Positions 8,740 through 17,246 of a stretch of 64,000 bases of DNA are shown one piece after another. The first letter of the stretch is position 1, and every line of letters starts with the position of its first letter. The stretch spans positions 1,736,001 to 1,800,000 of the forward strand of contig OZ220727.1 in the NCBI GenBank assembly GCA_965116865.1, written 5' to 3'. The notes below the pieces were generated by a model. That model saw only the letters and a list, made by a program, of their open reading frames with translations, ran no database searches and was not told the origin of the DNA. This stretch comes from Aldehydirespirator sp965116865. Its GTDB lineage: Bacteria; Actinomycetota; Acidimicrobiia; Acidimicrobiales; Aldehydirespiratoraceae. A program made the position numbers and the translations under genes.

Positions 8740-11700
8740 ATGGACAAGACGACTCTTCCCGGTCAGCGTTGGATCTGGTCGGCGGCGGCGGCGGCGGTCT
8801 TGGCCGCGATGCTGGCGGTCGCGGGATCCGGCGGAGCAGCAGCGCAGGCATCGAACGCTCCCCGCGTGGTGAGCAGCGAGTTCACCTCCGTGCCGTCGCA
8901 CCGGTCGTCGGACTGGAGCGTGGACGGGATCTGGTGGGTGCGCCCGCCCGAGCCGGACGCCTCCGACGGGTCCGACGCCTCCGACACCTCCGACGAGTCC
9001 GACGGGTCCGACGCCTCCGACGGGTCCGACGCCTCCGACGGGTCCGACGCCTCCGACGGGTCCGACGCCTCCGACGGGTCCGACGCCTCCGACGGGTCCG
9101 ACGACGGTGTCTACGACACTTATGCGACCGGCGACGTGATCGAGGTGACCCACACGTTCAACGAGCCGGTGGAGGCCACCGGCAGCCTCGGTTCGAACCT
9201 GTGGATAGACGGGAAATGGCGCGGCGCCTACTACGTCTCAGGATCGGGCACCAAAGAGTTGAAGTTCCACTACACCGTCGTCGACGAGGATCTGGATCTC
9301 GACGGCGTGATACTGCAGGCGGGCACTGCAGCCCATCCCGGCATCTGGGGTTCGGGATCGGTCACCAGCGTGGCCACCGGCGCAGCGGCCAGCACCGTCT
9401 TCCCGGGGTTGAAGGACCCCGATCACAAAGTCGGCCCCGTGCCGTACATCAACGACATCGAGGTCATCGCCGCCGACGAGGAGTACGTGACCCTGCGGGG
9501 CGAGACCAAAACGATCGAGACGCACGGCGTGATCCAGCTGAGGGTCACCTACAACACTCCGGTCGAGGTCGAGGGCGAGCCCATGTTCCAATTGGAGTTC
9601 GGCCCCAACGAGGGCGGCGGAACCCTCGAGGAAGTCCGCTGGAACAGGGATGCCCGTTTCCGCGACTTCATCTCGGATCCGATCGAGGGCACCCACAGAT
9701 GGTTCGAGAACAAGGCAAAGCTGAGATTCGAGTACTGGGTTGAGGGCGGCATCACCGACACCGACGGAATCAGCATCCTGGGCGGCCACATCGGCGGCAA
9801 GATCAAGGCGCGCTCCGGAGGCCGGGAGGCCGTGCACTACGACATCCGGGAATGGCGTGAAATGACCGAGTTCCAGATGGCCACCGCAGAGGCGCCGAAG
9901 GCCACCGGCTTCGAGATCGTCTCTGAGCCCACGCACCGCACGGAGCACAGCGACACCAACAACACCTACGACGTCGGCGAGGAAATCCAGATCAAGGTGA
10001 CGTTCGACGAGCCCATCATCTCCAAGCACGGCATCCTGCCCGGGTCCGCGGCCCTGCCCATCAATGTGGGAGGCAAGCTGCGCGCCGCGTTGAACGACCT
10101 CTCCGAGAGGGCCGACGACTACGTCGACGAACCCTCCACCACCGAGATCTTCACCTATGTGGTGCGCGAGGACGACGTGGACGACGACGGCATAAGCATC
10201 GACCCGGTCAGCGAGGAGGACGTGTACGACTGGCCGTACAACTTCGCCCTCTACAGGAGGATCGGCTTCAACACCCACATCGTCAGCGTGGCCACCGACA
10301 CCCTGGCCGCGGGCATCCATGACGGAATGCCCGCTCAGTCCGGCCACCGCGTCGGCGACGTCGAGCCACAGATCACCGGCGTCGAGGTCGTCTCGTCGCC
10401 CGCGGTGGGCGACACCTACAATACGTGGGAGACGATCGAGGTCGCCCTCACGTTCGACACCGAGGTCGAGGCCGACACCGGCGACGACGGCGGCTTCGGG
10501 TTCGAGGTATACCTCGACATCGACGAGGGTTCCCCACCGGCGTCGAGCTACATCGACGACTTCGTCGTCGCCTCCTACGCCCGAGGCAACGGCACCGACA
10601 CGCTCGTGTTCGCCCACACCCTCACCGGCGGCGAGTCCGACCTCGACGGCATCAGCGTCTACGGCTTCACCGGCAGCGTAACCACCGTGAACGGCGACGT
10701 CGAAAGGGGATGGGAGTACGTCTTCGGAGACTCCGACGCCACCAGCCACGTGTTCAGCTCCCTGCCGGACCACAAGGTCGACGCGCCGCATCCACCGACG
10801 ATTGTCAGCATCGAGGTCGATTCGACGCCCGAGCACCGCACTCCTGAATCCCCCTTCGACAACACCTACAACGCTCGCGACTCCATCGTCTTCGAGGCGA
10901 CGTTCGACCAGGCCGTCAAGGTCCGACTCCAAGCGCTGCAGTACAACGATCCCAACCGCCCCGGCCTCGACGTCAACATCGGCGGCACGACCCGGCGGGC
11001 CTTGATCATCGACCTGGACCGCGACGCGGACCGTGCCCCGGGCAGTGCCCCAGAACCCGTGTTGGATGACCCAGAACCCGTGTTGGATCCAGACCCCGTG
11101 TTGGATCCCGGGGTGGGCGTGCCCGCCCACATAGTGACCACGCCCGGGAGCACGGAGACCGATCCCCCGGCGGAGGCGGGCAACAGGAGTGTCTACTTCG
11201 TCTACGAAGTGCAGGCCGACGACTACGACGCCGACGGGGTGAGCGTCGATGCGTCGACCGCCGAAGGCACCGGATTCAATGACAACATCGTGTCGGGGAG
11301 CAGCGGCCTTCCGGCGGCGGCCGCCCACGAGGGCATGTCCGACCAGGATCGCCATCTGGTCGGCGGCCTCAAGCCTGAACTGCTCGCCGTCCAACTCACC
11401 GGAACCCCCGACGACGGCGAGACCTACAGGCCGGGCGAGGTCATTCAGGTCACCCTCAGCTACAACACCCCGGTCACGGTCGCTGAGAACCCGGAGGCGA
11501 CGCCCTACTTCCGCCTGGCGGTCGGCACCACAGACGTCGGCAGCAGGGAGGACGCCTACCGCGACGCCGAGTACGCCAGCGGATCGGGTACCACTGCATT
11601 GGTGTTCGAGTACACCGTCACCGACGATGACTCCGACACCGACGGCATCGAGCTCGTCGAGGGGCCGCTGATAAGCCCCGACGACGTTTACGCCACGTCG

Positions 11701-11808
11701 GGAGGCCTGATCGTCGAGAGCGGCGAGAGCAACCAACTCGACGACTTCGACGGCTCCACCAGCTACAAGGCGGGCTCGGAGGAGACCCGGCGGATCGGCG
11801 GTCTGTAG
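8740..11808 (+). CDS. Large secreted protein of repeated beta-sandwich-like domains
   Basis: 1022 aa from the ATG at 8740, chosen because it begins a clean signal peptide (basic MDKTTLPGQRW, alanine-rich helix, AAAQA cleavage region). After ~70 residues comes a Ser/Asp/Gly tract of DASDGS repeats encoded by an 18-bp unit. Then about six ~150-aa modules share a layout: GDTY..GE.I.V.V.F...V, a strand with YVSGSGTKELKF or close variants, D.D.DGI, and an end like LPDHKV. An insert of three EPVLD-type repeats lies near residue 770. The modules look like extracellular beta-sandwich repeats; function is unknown, and surface binding or adhesion is an inference. Confidence 0.75.
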   Translation: MDKTTLPGQRWIWSAAAAAVLAAMLAVAGSGGAAAQASNAPRVVSSEFTSVPSHRSSDWSVDGIWWVRPPEPDASDGSDASDTSDESDGSDASDGSDASDGSDASDGSDASDGSDASDGSDDGVYDTYATGDVIEVTHTFNEPVEATGSLGSNLWIDGKWRGAYYVSGSGTKELKFHYTVVDEDLDLDGVILQAGTAAHPGIWGSGSVTSVATGAAASTVFPGLKDPDHKVGPVPYINDIEVIAADEEYVTLRGETKTIETHGVIQLRVTYNTPVEVEGEPMFQLEFGPNEGGGTLEEVRWNRDARFRDFISDPIEGTHRWFENKAKLRFEYWVEGGITDTDGISILGGHIGGKIKARSGGREAVHYDIREWREMTEFQMATAEAPKATGFEIVSEPTHRTEHSDTNNTYDVGEEIQIKVTFDEPIISKHGILPGSAALPINVGGKLRAALNDLSERADDYVDEPSTTEIFTYVVREDDVDDDGISIDPVSEEDVYDWPYNFALYRRIGFNTHIVSVATDTLAAGIHDGMPAQSGHRVGDVEPQITGVEVVSSPAVGDTYNTWETIEVALTFDTEVEADTGDDGGFGFEVYLDIDEGSPPASSYIDDFVVASYARGNGTDTLVFAHTLTGGESDLDGISVYGFTGSVTTVNGDVERGWEYVFGDSDATSHVFSSLPDHKVDAPHPPTIVSIEVDSTPEHRTPESPFDNTYNARDSIVFEATFDQAVKVRLQALQYNDPNRPGLDVNIGGTTRRALIIDLDRDADRAPGSAPEPVLDDPEPVLDPDPVLDPGVGVPAHIVTTPGSTETDPPAEAGNRSVYFVYEVQADDYDADGVSVDASTAEGTGFNDNIVSGSSGLPAAAAHEGMSDQDRHLVGGLKPELLAVQLTGTPDDGETYRPGEVIQVTLSYNTPVTVAENPEATPYFRLAVGTTDVGSREDAYRDAEYASGSGTTALVFEYTVTDDDSDTDGIELVEGPLISPDDVYATSGGLIVESGESNQLDDFDGSTSYKAGSEETRRIGGL

Positions 11809-11810
11809 GC

Positions 11811-12330
11811 CAGCGCTCCGGCCCAGCACTCCTCAACCAGCGCTCCGGCCCAGCACTCCTCAACCAGCACTCCTCCCGCTGCCGGGTGGACGTGGACTTC
11901 CTCGCGGCGAACGACGGCTTGGCGGCGCCCGCGGGGCTGGCGGCCACGGTGAGCGGCGGCACGGTGAGCCTGGCCTGGGACGCGGTGGACGCCGCCACCG
12001 GCTACCACGTGCTGCACCAGGGTCCCGGCCAGTCGGCGCACATCCTGGTCGCCTCGCCCACCGCCAATTCCCACACCGACACGGCGGTGGACGCGGGCAC
12101 AGACTACGCCTACTACATGGTGGCGGTGAGGTCTGCGATCGAGTTGAGCGAGCCGTCCGCCACGGTGGAGGCGGCCACTAGGACCGAGAACTTCACCCCG
12201 TACTCGCTGTACGGCGACTCCTGCCAGGGCCAGGCAACACAACTGTACGGCGAGGCGCTGCCGACGGGCAGCTACACCCTGACGGCCACCGCCTGCACCG
12301 AGCGCAGCCTGGGCGGTGCTGGTGCGGCCC
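11811..12330 (+). pseudogene. Fibronectin type III fragment of a secreted protein
   Basis: In a different frame from the preceding protein, 11886 onward reads as an FN3-like domain (PAGLAATVSGGTVSLAWDAV ... TDYAYYMVAVRS) followed by YTLTATACTERSLGG, a sequence usual near the end of such surface proteins. It lacks a signal peptide and runs into the next gene's leader. A 27-bp tandem repeat (11811-11864, unit ccagcgctccggcccagcac) lies just after the stop of the upstream gene. The fragment may be the frameshifted former C-terminus of that protein. Confidence 0.6.
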
Positions 12331-12372
12331 CGGATCGGCGCCGACAGGATACGATCCGATACTGCCACCACA

Positions 12373-15102
12373 ATGGAGGTGTCCGTGAAGAACGCTTGGG
12401 AGTGGCCCGGCTCCAGATGGTGGCGCGTCGACCTTCACGCGCACTCACCGGCGTCCCACGACTTCCAGAACGACGGGACTGCGGGCGCCGATGCGGCTCG
12501 CCGGTGGATGGAGTCCGCCCGCGACACCGGTCTCGACGCGGTTGCTGTGACGGACCACAATTCGTCGAAGTTCGTGACGGCGCTGCAGCAGGCTGCCTCC
12601 GAGGTGGACAATGCTCCGGTGCTCTTCCCCGGCGTGGAACTAACCGCCAGTGACGGAACCCATCTCCTGCTCATCGCCAACCCGGACGCCGGACAGGAGA
12701 GCATCGACGATCTGCTGTCCCGAATGGAGATTCCGGTGGAACAGCGCGGCGAGCAGACCGCACGCACCACCCAGAGCGTCGAAGAGGTCTTGGCGAAGTG
12801 CGCTGGCGATGCGCTCGTGATCGCGGCTCACGTCAACAAGCCTGAGGGACTGTTGCACCATACGGGCCAGCAGCGGATTGCAGAATTACGCGATCCGAGG
12901 CTTGCAGCAGTGGAGGTCCACCCCGACACCCCGTTCGACGAGTCGTGGCTCGACGGCAGCAAGACCCAAATAGGGCGGAAGATCTCCATGATCTGGGCTT
13001 CTGACAGCCACTCCTACGACAGCCTCGGCACGCGCTACACATGGGTCAAGATGACAGAACCCACTCTCGAAGGACTGCGACTAGCTCTGTCCGACGGCAG
13101 CGATTCACTCAAGCCTGCCCGGAGGGAGGACACGGAGAATCCCAACGCGCACGCCGAGATGGCAATAGAGAAGATCACGGTACAAGGCACCAAGCACATA
13201 GGTCGCCCGTCACCGACCGAAGTCCGGCTCAATCCATGGATGAACGCCATCATCGGCGGACGCGGCACAGGGAAATCGACTCTGCTCGACCTGCTCCGAA
13301 AGTCGATGAGACGGGAGGGGGAGCTTGATGGCGCGGGAATAGGTCAGGAAGGATCGCTGCGGGGTCTCTTCGACGACCGAATGTGTGTACCGGCAACTCG
13401 TTCCGACGGCGGCTTGCTCACCGAGGAGTCTCGCGTGGAGGTCGTCTACCGCAAGGACGGTGACCGGTTTCTTGTCTCGTGGAGCCAGAATGGAACCGCT
13501 CAGCCAATCGCTCGGCTGAGCAATGGCGACGTAAGCACAGAAGAGGGCAGCGTCTCGGAACGATTCCCCGTGCGGATCTACAGCCAGAAGCAGCTGTTCG
13601 CCCTAGCCCAGAACCCGGATGCGCTCCTCGCGGTTCTTGACGACACCAGAGAGGTCGACGGTGCCGACGCCAACCGAGAATTGCAGAGGTTGAAGGATCG
13701 GTATCTCGCTCTGCGTGCGGAGGCCCGACGGGCTCTAACGCATGCGCGGGAACTGCCGGATCGGAGGGCGTCTCTGGTCGATGCCCAACGGAAACTGGAT
13801 CTCCTCCAACAGGGTGGACATGCAGAGGTTCTGCGCCTCTACCGAAACCGTCGCCGAACTGACGGCACATGGAAAGCGATACAGGCAGCATCCGAACAGG
13901 GTCTGAACGCCGTCGGTGAGGCGGTTGGAGCGGTGGCCGTGTCTGACTTGAACTTGCCGTCCGGTGACGACGCTGCCGCACCAGCGTTAGAACGTGCACA
14001 CCTATCGCTCCATCAGCTGATGATGGATTTCAGAAGCCGGATGCTTGACAGCATCGAAGATGCGCGCACACGGATGGCTGAGGTACTCCAAGGCGAGGAC
14101 GCCAGCCAATGGGGCACCGCGGTCGATGCTAGCGAGCAGGCGTACCAGATCACCGTCTCTCAACTCGAGGCAGAGGGAATCGCAGACCCATCGGAATACG
14201 GCGAGCTAATTGAGCGAGCACGGGAGTTCGAAACCGAGATACAAGATCTCGGATCGGAAGAACAGAAGGCGCATCGTCTGGAGCGCGAGGCGGACATCGT
14301 GCTTGCCGAGTACCGAAAAGCACAGAGCCAACTCAGCGCCAAACGCAGAGACTTCGCGGCCCGCGCCTCCGGTGACACCCTTCGTGTCGCGGTGACCGGG
14401 TTTGCCGAACACTCAGATCTTGCTGAGGAACTTAAGGACATTCTAGGAGTCGACGCATTCAACGAGGATCGAAAGCTGATTGCCGAACACATACGGCCGA
14501 AGGGAGACAACGACTGGGACTGGAGACGACTGGACGCTGTTGTTAGCGCGATGCGGGCATTCCAGTCTGGGAAAACCGATACCTGGGAAACTAGAGATGC
14601 CCGGTTCGCGCGTCGACTGGGGGGACTGCCCGCGGAACGGATCGATCGCTTGGCGCTTTACCTTCCCCGGGACGCCATTCGGGTTGAGTTCCGAAGCGAC
14701 GATTCTGCTTCATGGCGGCCAATGGCCCAGGGATCGCCAGGGCAGCAGACTGCGGCTCTCTTGGCTTTTGTGCTCGGTTTCGGGTCTGAACCCATCATGC
14801 TGGACCAACCTGAGGACGACTTGGACAGCACGCTCATTTTCGAGCTGCTGGTTAGACGCTTCCGCGAGACGAAGCTAGCAAGGCAGTTGATCCTCGTGAC
14901 TCACAACCCGAATATCGTGGTGCATGGCGACGCGGAATACGTGCTGTCATTGGATGTCAAGGGCTCGCGAACATCTGTCAGCTGTAAGGGCGGGCTTCAG
15001 GAACAAGCTGTGCGAGAAGAGATCTGTCGTGTGATGGAAGGCGGCAGGGAAGCCTTCAAGAGCCGTTACCGTCGGATTATGCCGTTCAGGAGAGTCACAT
15101 GA
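12373..15102 (+). CDS. TrlF-like protein: PHP domain plus SMC/AAA-type ATPase
   Basis: 909 aa. The N-terminal PHP domain keeps the metal-ligand motifs: VDLHAHSPASHDF near residue 20, VTDHNSS, HVNKP and ASDSHSY. An ABC/AAA-type ATPase follows: Walker A GGRGTGKSTLLDLL at ~295-308, a central alpha-helical coiled region (~430-720), and Walker B IMLDQPEDDLDS at ~805 with a VTHNPNIV switch histidine. PHP enzymes are metal-dependent phosphoesterases. The combination matches proteins annotated as TrlF family AAA-like ATPases, resembling ATPase-gated nuclease effectors. Start ATG at 12373 chosen because family homology begins there. It overlaps the next gene by 4 bp (ATGA), so the two are probably translated together. 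Confidence 0.8.
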   Translation: MEVSVKNAWEWPGSRWWRVDLHAHSPASHDFQNDGTAGADAARRWMESARDTGLDAVAVTDHNSSKFVTALQQAASEVDNAPVLFPGVELTASDGTHLLLIANPDAGQESIDDLLSRMEIPVEQRGEQTARTTQSVEEVLAKCAGDALVIAAHVNKPEGLLHHTGQQRIAELRDPRLAAVEVHPDTPFDESWLDGSKTQIGRKISMIWASDSHSYDSLGTRYTWVKMTEPTLEGLRLALSDGSDSLKPARREDTENPNAHAEMAIEKITVQGTKHIGRPSPTEVRLNPWMNAIIGGRGTGKSTLLDLLRKSMRREGELDGAGIGQEGSLRGLFDDRMCVPATRSDGGLLTEESRVEVVYRKDGDRFLVSWSQNGTAQPIARLSNGDVSTEEGSVSERFPVRIYSQKQLFALAQNPDALLAVLDDTREVDGADANRELQRLKDRYLALRAEARRALTHARELPDRRASLVDAQRKLDLLQQGGHAEVLRLYRNRRRTDGTWKAIQAASEQGLNAVGEAVGAVAVSDLNLPSGDDAAAPALERAHLSLHQLMMDFRSRMLDSIEDARTRMAEVLQGEDASQWGTAVDASEQAYQITVSQLEAEGIADPSEYGELIERAREFETEIQDLGSEEQKAHRLEREADIVLAEYRKAQSQLSAKRRDFAARASGDTLRVAVTGFAEHSDLAEELKDILGVDAFNEDRKLIAEHIRPKGDNDWDWRRLDAVVSAMRAFQSGKTDTWETRDARFARRLGGLPAERIDRLALYLPRDAIRVEFRSDDSASWRPMAQGSPGQQTAALLAFVLGFGSEPIMLDQPEDDLDSTLIFELLVRRFRETKLARQLILVTHNPNIVVHGDAEYVLSLDVKGSRTSVSCKGGLQEQAVREEICRVMEGGREAFKSRYRRIMPFRRVT

Positions 15103-16340
15103 CAACGCCGAGCGATGAGCTATCAAGGCGGATTCGGCTCGGCGAGGACTCCACTCTGGAACTGAAGCGAATACTTCTGGCCGGAAATCGGGTGACTGGG
15201 CCGCACCGAGGTCACTTCGCAGACGAGATAGCGAGCATGGCCAACGGCCTGGGCGGGACCGTCGTGTTGGGGGTGGATGACAAGACCCGCGACGTGCTAG
15301 GCATCCCGCTTGAATCTCTGGACGTCGTCGAGACTTGGACGCGCGACATCTGCAACGATTCGATCAGCCCACCTTTGGACGCGACTATCAGGAAGTTGGA
15401 GATCCGAGGACCGTCCGGCGACCTTCTTGCCGTCGTCCGCGTCGATGTCCCGCGGAGCCTGTTCGTCCACAGGAGTCCCGGCGGATACTTCAGAAGAATC
15501 GGCAGCTCCAGTCGAGAGATGTCGCCGGAGCTCCTCGCCAGGTTGTTTCAAGAGCGCAGTCAGAGCAGGCTGATCCGGTTCGACGAGTCCGTCGTCCCGG
15601 GCACAGAGCCGACGGACCTAGACGAGCGCCTCGTCGCGCGGTTCCAATCGCGGTCAGCGACACCGGATGACACCTACCTGCACAAGCTTCGGATCGTCGC
15701 CGCGGACGACGACGGCACCGTCCGCCTGACAGTCGCCGGCGTCCTCATGTGCGCGAGCGAACCCCGCAGGTGGCTGCCCCACGCGCAGATCCAAGCGGTC
15801 CACTACGCCGGAGAGCGCAGCGATGTGAACTACCAGACCGACGCCAGGGACCTAGACGGACCGCTGGATTCCCAAGTGGTGGAGGCACTGCATTTCGTGA
15901 AGCGCAACATGCGAGTGAGCGCGACAAAGGCTGTGGCCCGAGCCGAGTGTCCCCAGTTCAGCGAGAGAGCCGTGTTCGAGGCGCTGGTCAATGCCGTCGC
16001 ACACCGAGACTACTCCATGGCCGGGGCACAGATCAGACTGCACATGTTCCGAGATCGACTCGAGTTGTACGTGCCCGGCGACCTGGCCAACACGCTCACC
16101 GCCGACAGCATCCACCTGCGCCAGTACAGCCGCAATGAGCTGATCGTCTCCCTGCTGGTCCGTTGCGAAGTTCCCGGATCGACCGGGCTCGGCCGGACTC
16201 GCATGATGGAACGCCGAGGGGACGGAGTGCCGATCATTCTCGACGAGAGCCGCGAGCTGTCGGGACGCGCACCGGAGTACAGCCTCATCGATGACAGCGA
16301 ACTTCGGCTGACAATCTGGGGGGCATCCACCAACGATTAG
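15099..16340 (+). CDS. AlbA_2/Schlafen-type DNA-binding protein with C-terminal GHKL-like region
   Basis: 413 aa. Residues ~14-130 form an AlbA_2 domain (EDSTLELKR, then SMANGLGGTVVLGVDD), found in Schlafen-like proteins and many defence or regulatory proteins. Residues ~290-340 carry FEALVNAVAHRDYSM and LELYVPGDL, typical of the ATPase-like (HATPase_c_4) part of 'RecG-like' transcriptional regulators. The ATG overlaps the TrlF-like stop by 4 bp. The gene ends the plus-strand operon and faces the type ISP R-M locus. It may be a partner or regulator of the ATPase; this is inferred from coupling only. Confidence 0.8.
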   Translation: MTTPSDELSRRIRLGEDSTLELKRILLAGNRVTGPHRGHFADEIASMANGLGGTVVLGVDDKTRDVLGIPLESLDVVETWTRDICNDSISPPLDATIRKLEIRGPSGDLLAVVRVDVPRSLFVHRSPGGYFRRIGSSSREMSPELLARLFQERSQSRLIRFDESVVPGTEPTDLDERLVARFQSRSATPDDTYLHKLRIVAADDDGTVRLTVAGVLMCASEPRRWLPHAQIQAVHYAGERSDVNYQTDARDLDGPLDSQVVEALHFVKRNMRVSATKAVARAECPQFSERAVFEALVNAVAHRDYSMAGAQIRLHMFRDRLELYVPGDLANTLTADSIHLRQYSRNELIVSLLVRCEVPGSTGLGRTRMMERRGDGVPIILDESRELSGRAPEYSLIDDSELRLTIWGASTND

Positions 16341-16480
16341 CGGCTCTCCGCACTTCTTCTGACAGCGTTCACGGATGGTCGTGGCGGTGCCCCGAACGGA
16401 CGGGGCTCGGTGTGCTCGATCAGCGAGAGCTGCACGGTCACAACGACGAGGCGGATCTCGGTTGCAGCGTTGAACGGCGT

Positions 16481-16590
16481 CGCGTTCGGATCAGTCTCTC
16501 GGCAGCGACGGCTGCCGGACCGCCGAGATGCGGCTGCCGGCCGGGCTCGCATCGCGTTCGGATCAGTCTTCTGGCAGCGACGGCGGAAGA
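16481..16590. repeat. 72-bp tandem duplication of the type ISP 3' end
   Basis: The segment cgcgttcggatcagtct occurs at 16481 and 16553, a 72-bp offset. On the minus strand it includes the last codons and TGA stop of the type ISP specificity ORF, so the gene end is present twice. The rest of 16341-16562 has no gene. Confidence 0.85.
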
Positions 16591-17246
16591 GAGGCGACGG
16601 TCCGGACGGTCTCGACGCTCACTGCCACGAGGCGGCGCAGGTGCCGGATCAGGTTGAACGGCTCGTCGGCCCAGGCGTGCCATCCGTTGGGGTCGTCGAC
16701 GATGCCGGACGCCTTGTCGTGCTTGACCCGCAGGCTCTCGATGGCCCAGTGCAGCGGCGAGCGGCCCGACACGGTGTAGTCGTGGGCCTCGGCCGGTATC
16801 CCGACGAGACGGCAGCGTTCGTTGATCATGAGAATGCTGCGGTCCTCTCGGCCTTGGCCGCGCCCGCCGCCCCAGCGCATCTTGGTGGCGATGCGGTAGG
16901 CGCCTGGGTCGGCGGCGCCCTCGTCGGGCTCGCCGTCGACGAGGCAGTCCAGCGGATACTCCTCGACTGTCTCATAGCCGACATGCAGATCGATCAGCGC
17001 GCGACCCGCCGCCCGGAACGCCTCGAAGTCGGCTAGGCCGCCGACGAGCGGGATGCGCGGCAGGTTGCGCTGAAGGTCATGGCGGTAGCGCTCGCGCCAG
17101 TCGGGCGCGTGCATCACGCCGTACATGTACTCCCAGACGTCGTCCTTGGCGACCGCTGGGCCGTAGGCGTCCCGAAACTGTGCGAGCGCCCAGTCGGTGA
17201 CGTTGTCCCTGTCGGACGGCTCGGCCTCGAACAGTGCTTCGCTCAT
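16563..17246 (-). CDS. C-terminal (specificity) part of a type ISP restriction-modification enzyme
   Basis: 227 aa matching the C-terminus of type ISP enzymes: RDNVTDWALAQFRDAYG, then VWEYMYGVMHAPDWRERY, NLPRIPLVGGL, LHVGYETVEEYPL, GIPAEAHDYTVSGRSPLHW and VSVETVRTVASLP. In intact relatives this continues the methyltransferase polypeptide and helps recognise the DNA target. Here it is a separate reading frame whose ATG (17246) overlaps the upstream TGA (ATGA), so it could be translated by coupling. Because the rest of the enzyme is broken, the locus is probably inactive as a whole. Confidence 0.8.
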   Translation of the reverse strand: MSEALFEAEPSDRDNVTDWALAQFRDAYGPAVAKDDVWEYMYGVMHAPDWRERYRHDLQRNLPRIPLVGGLADFEAFRAAGRALIDLHVGYETVEEYPLDCLVDGEPDEGAADPGAYRIATKMRWGGGRGQGREDRSILMINERCRLVGIPAEAHDYTVSGRSPLHWAIESLRVKHDKASGIVDDPNGWHAWADEPFNLIRHLRRLVAVSVETVRTVASLPPSLPED

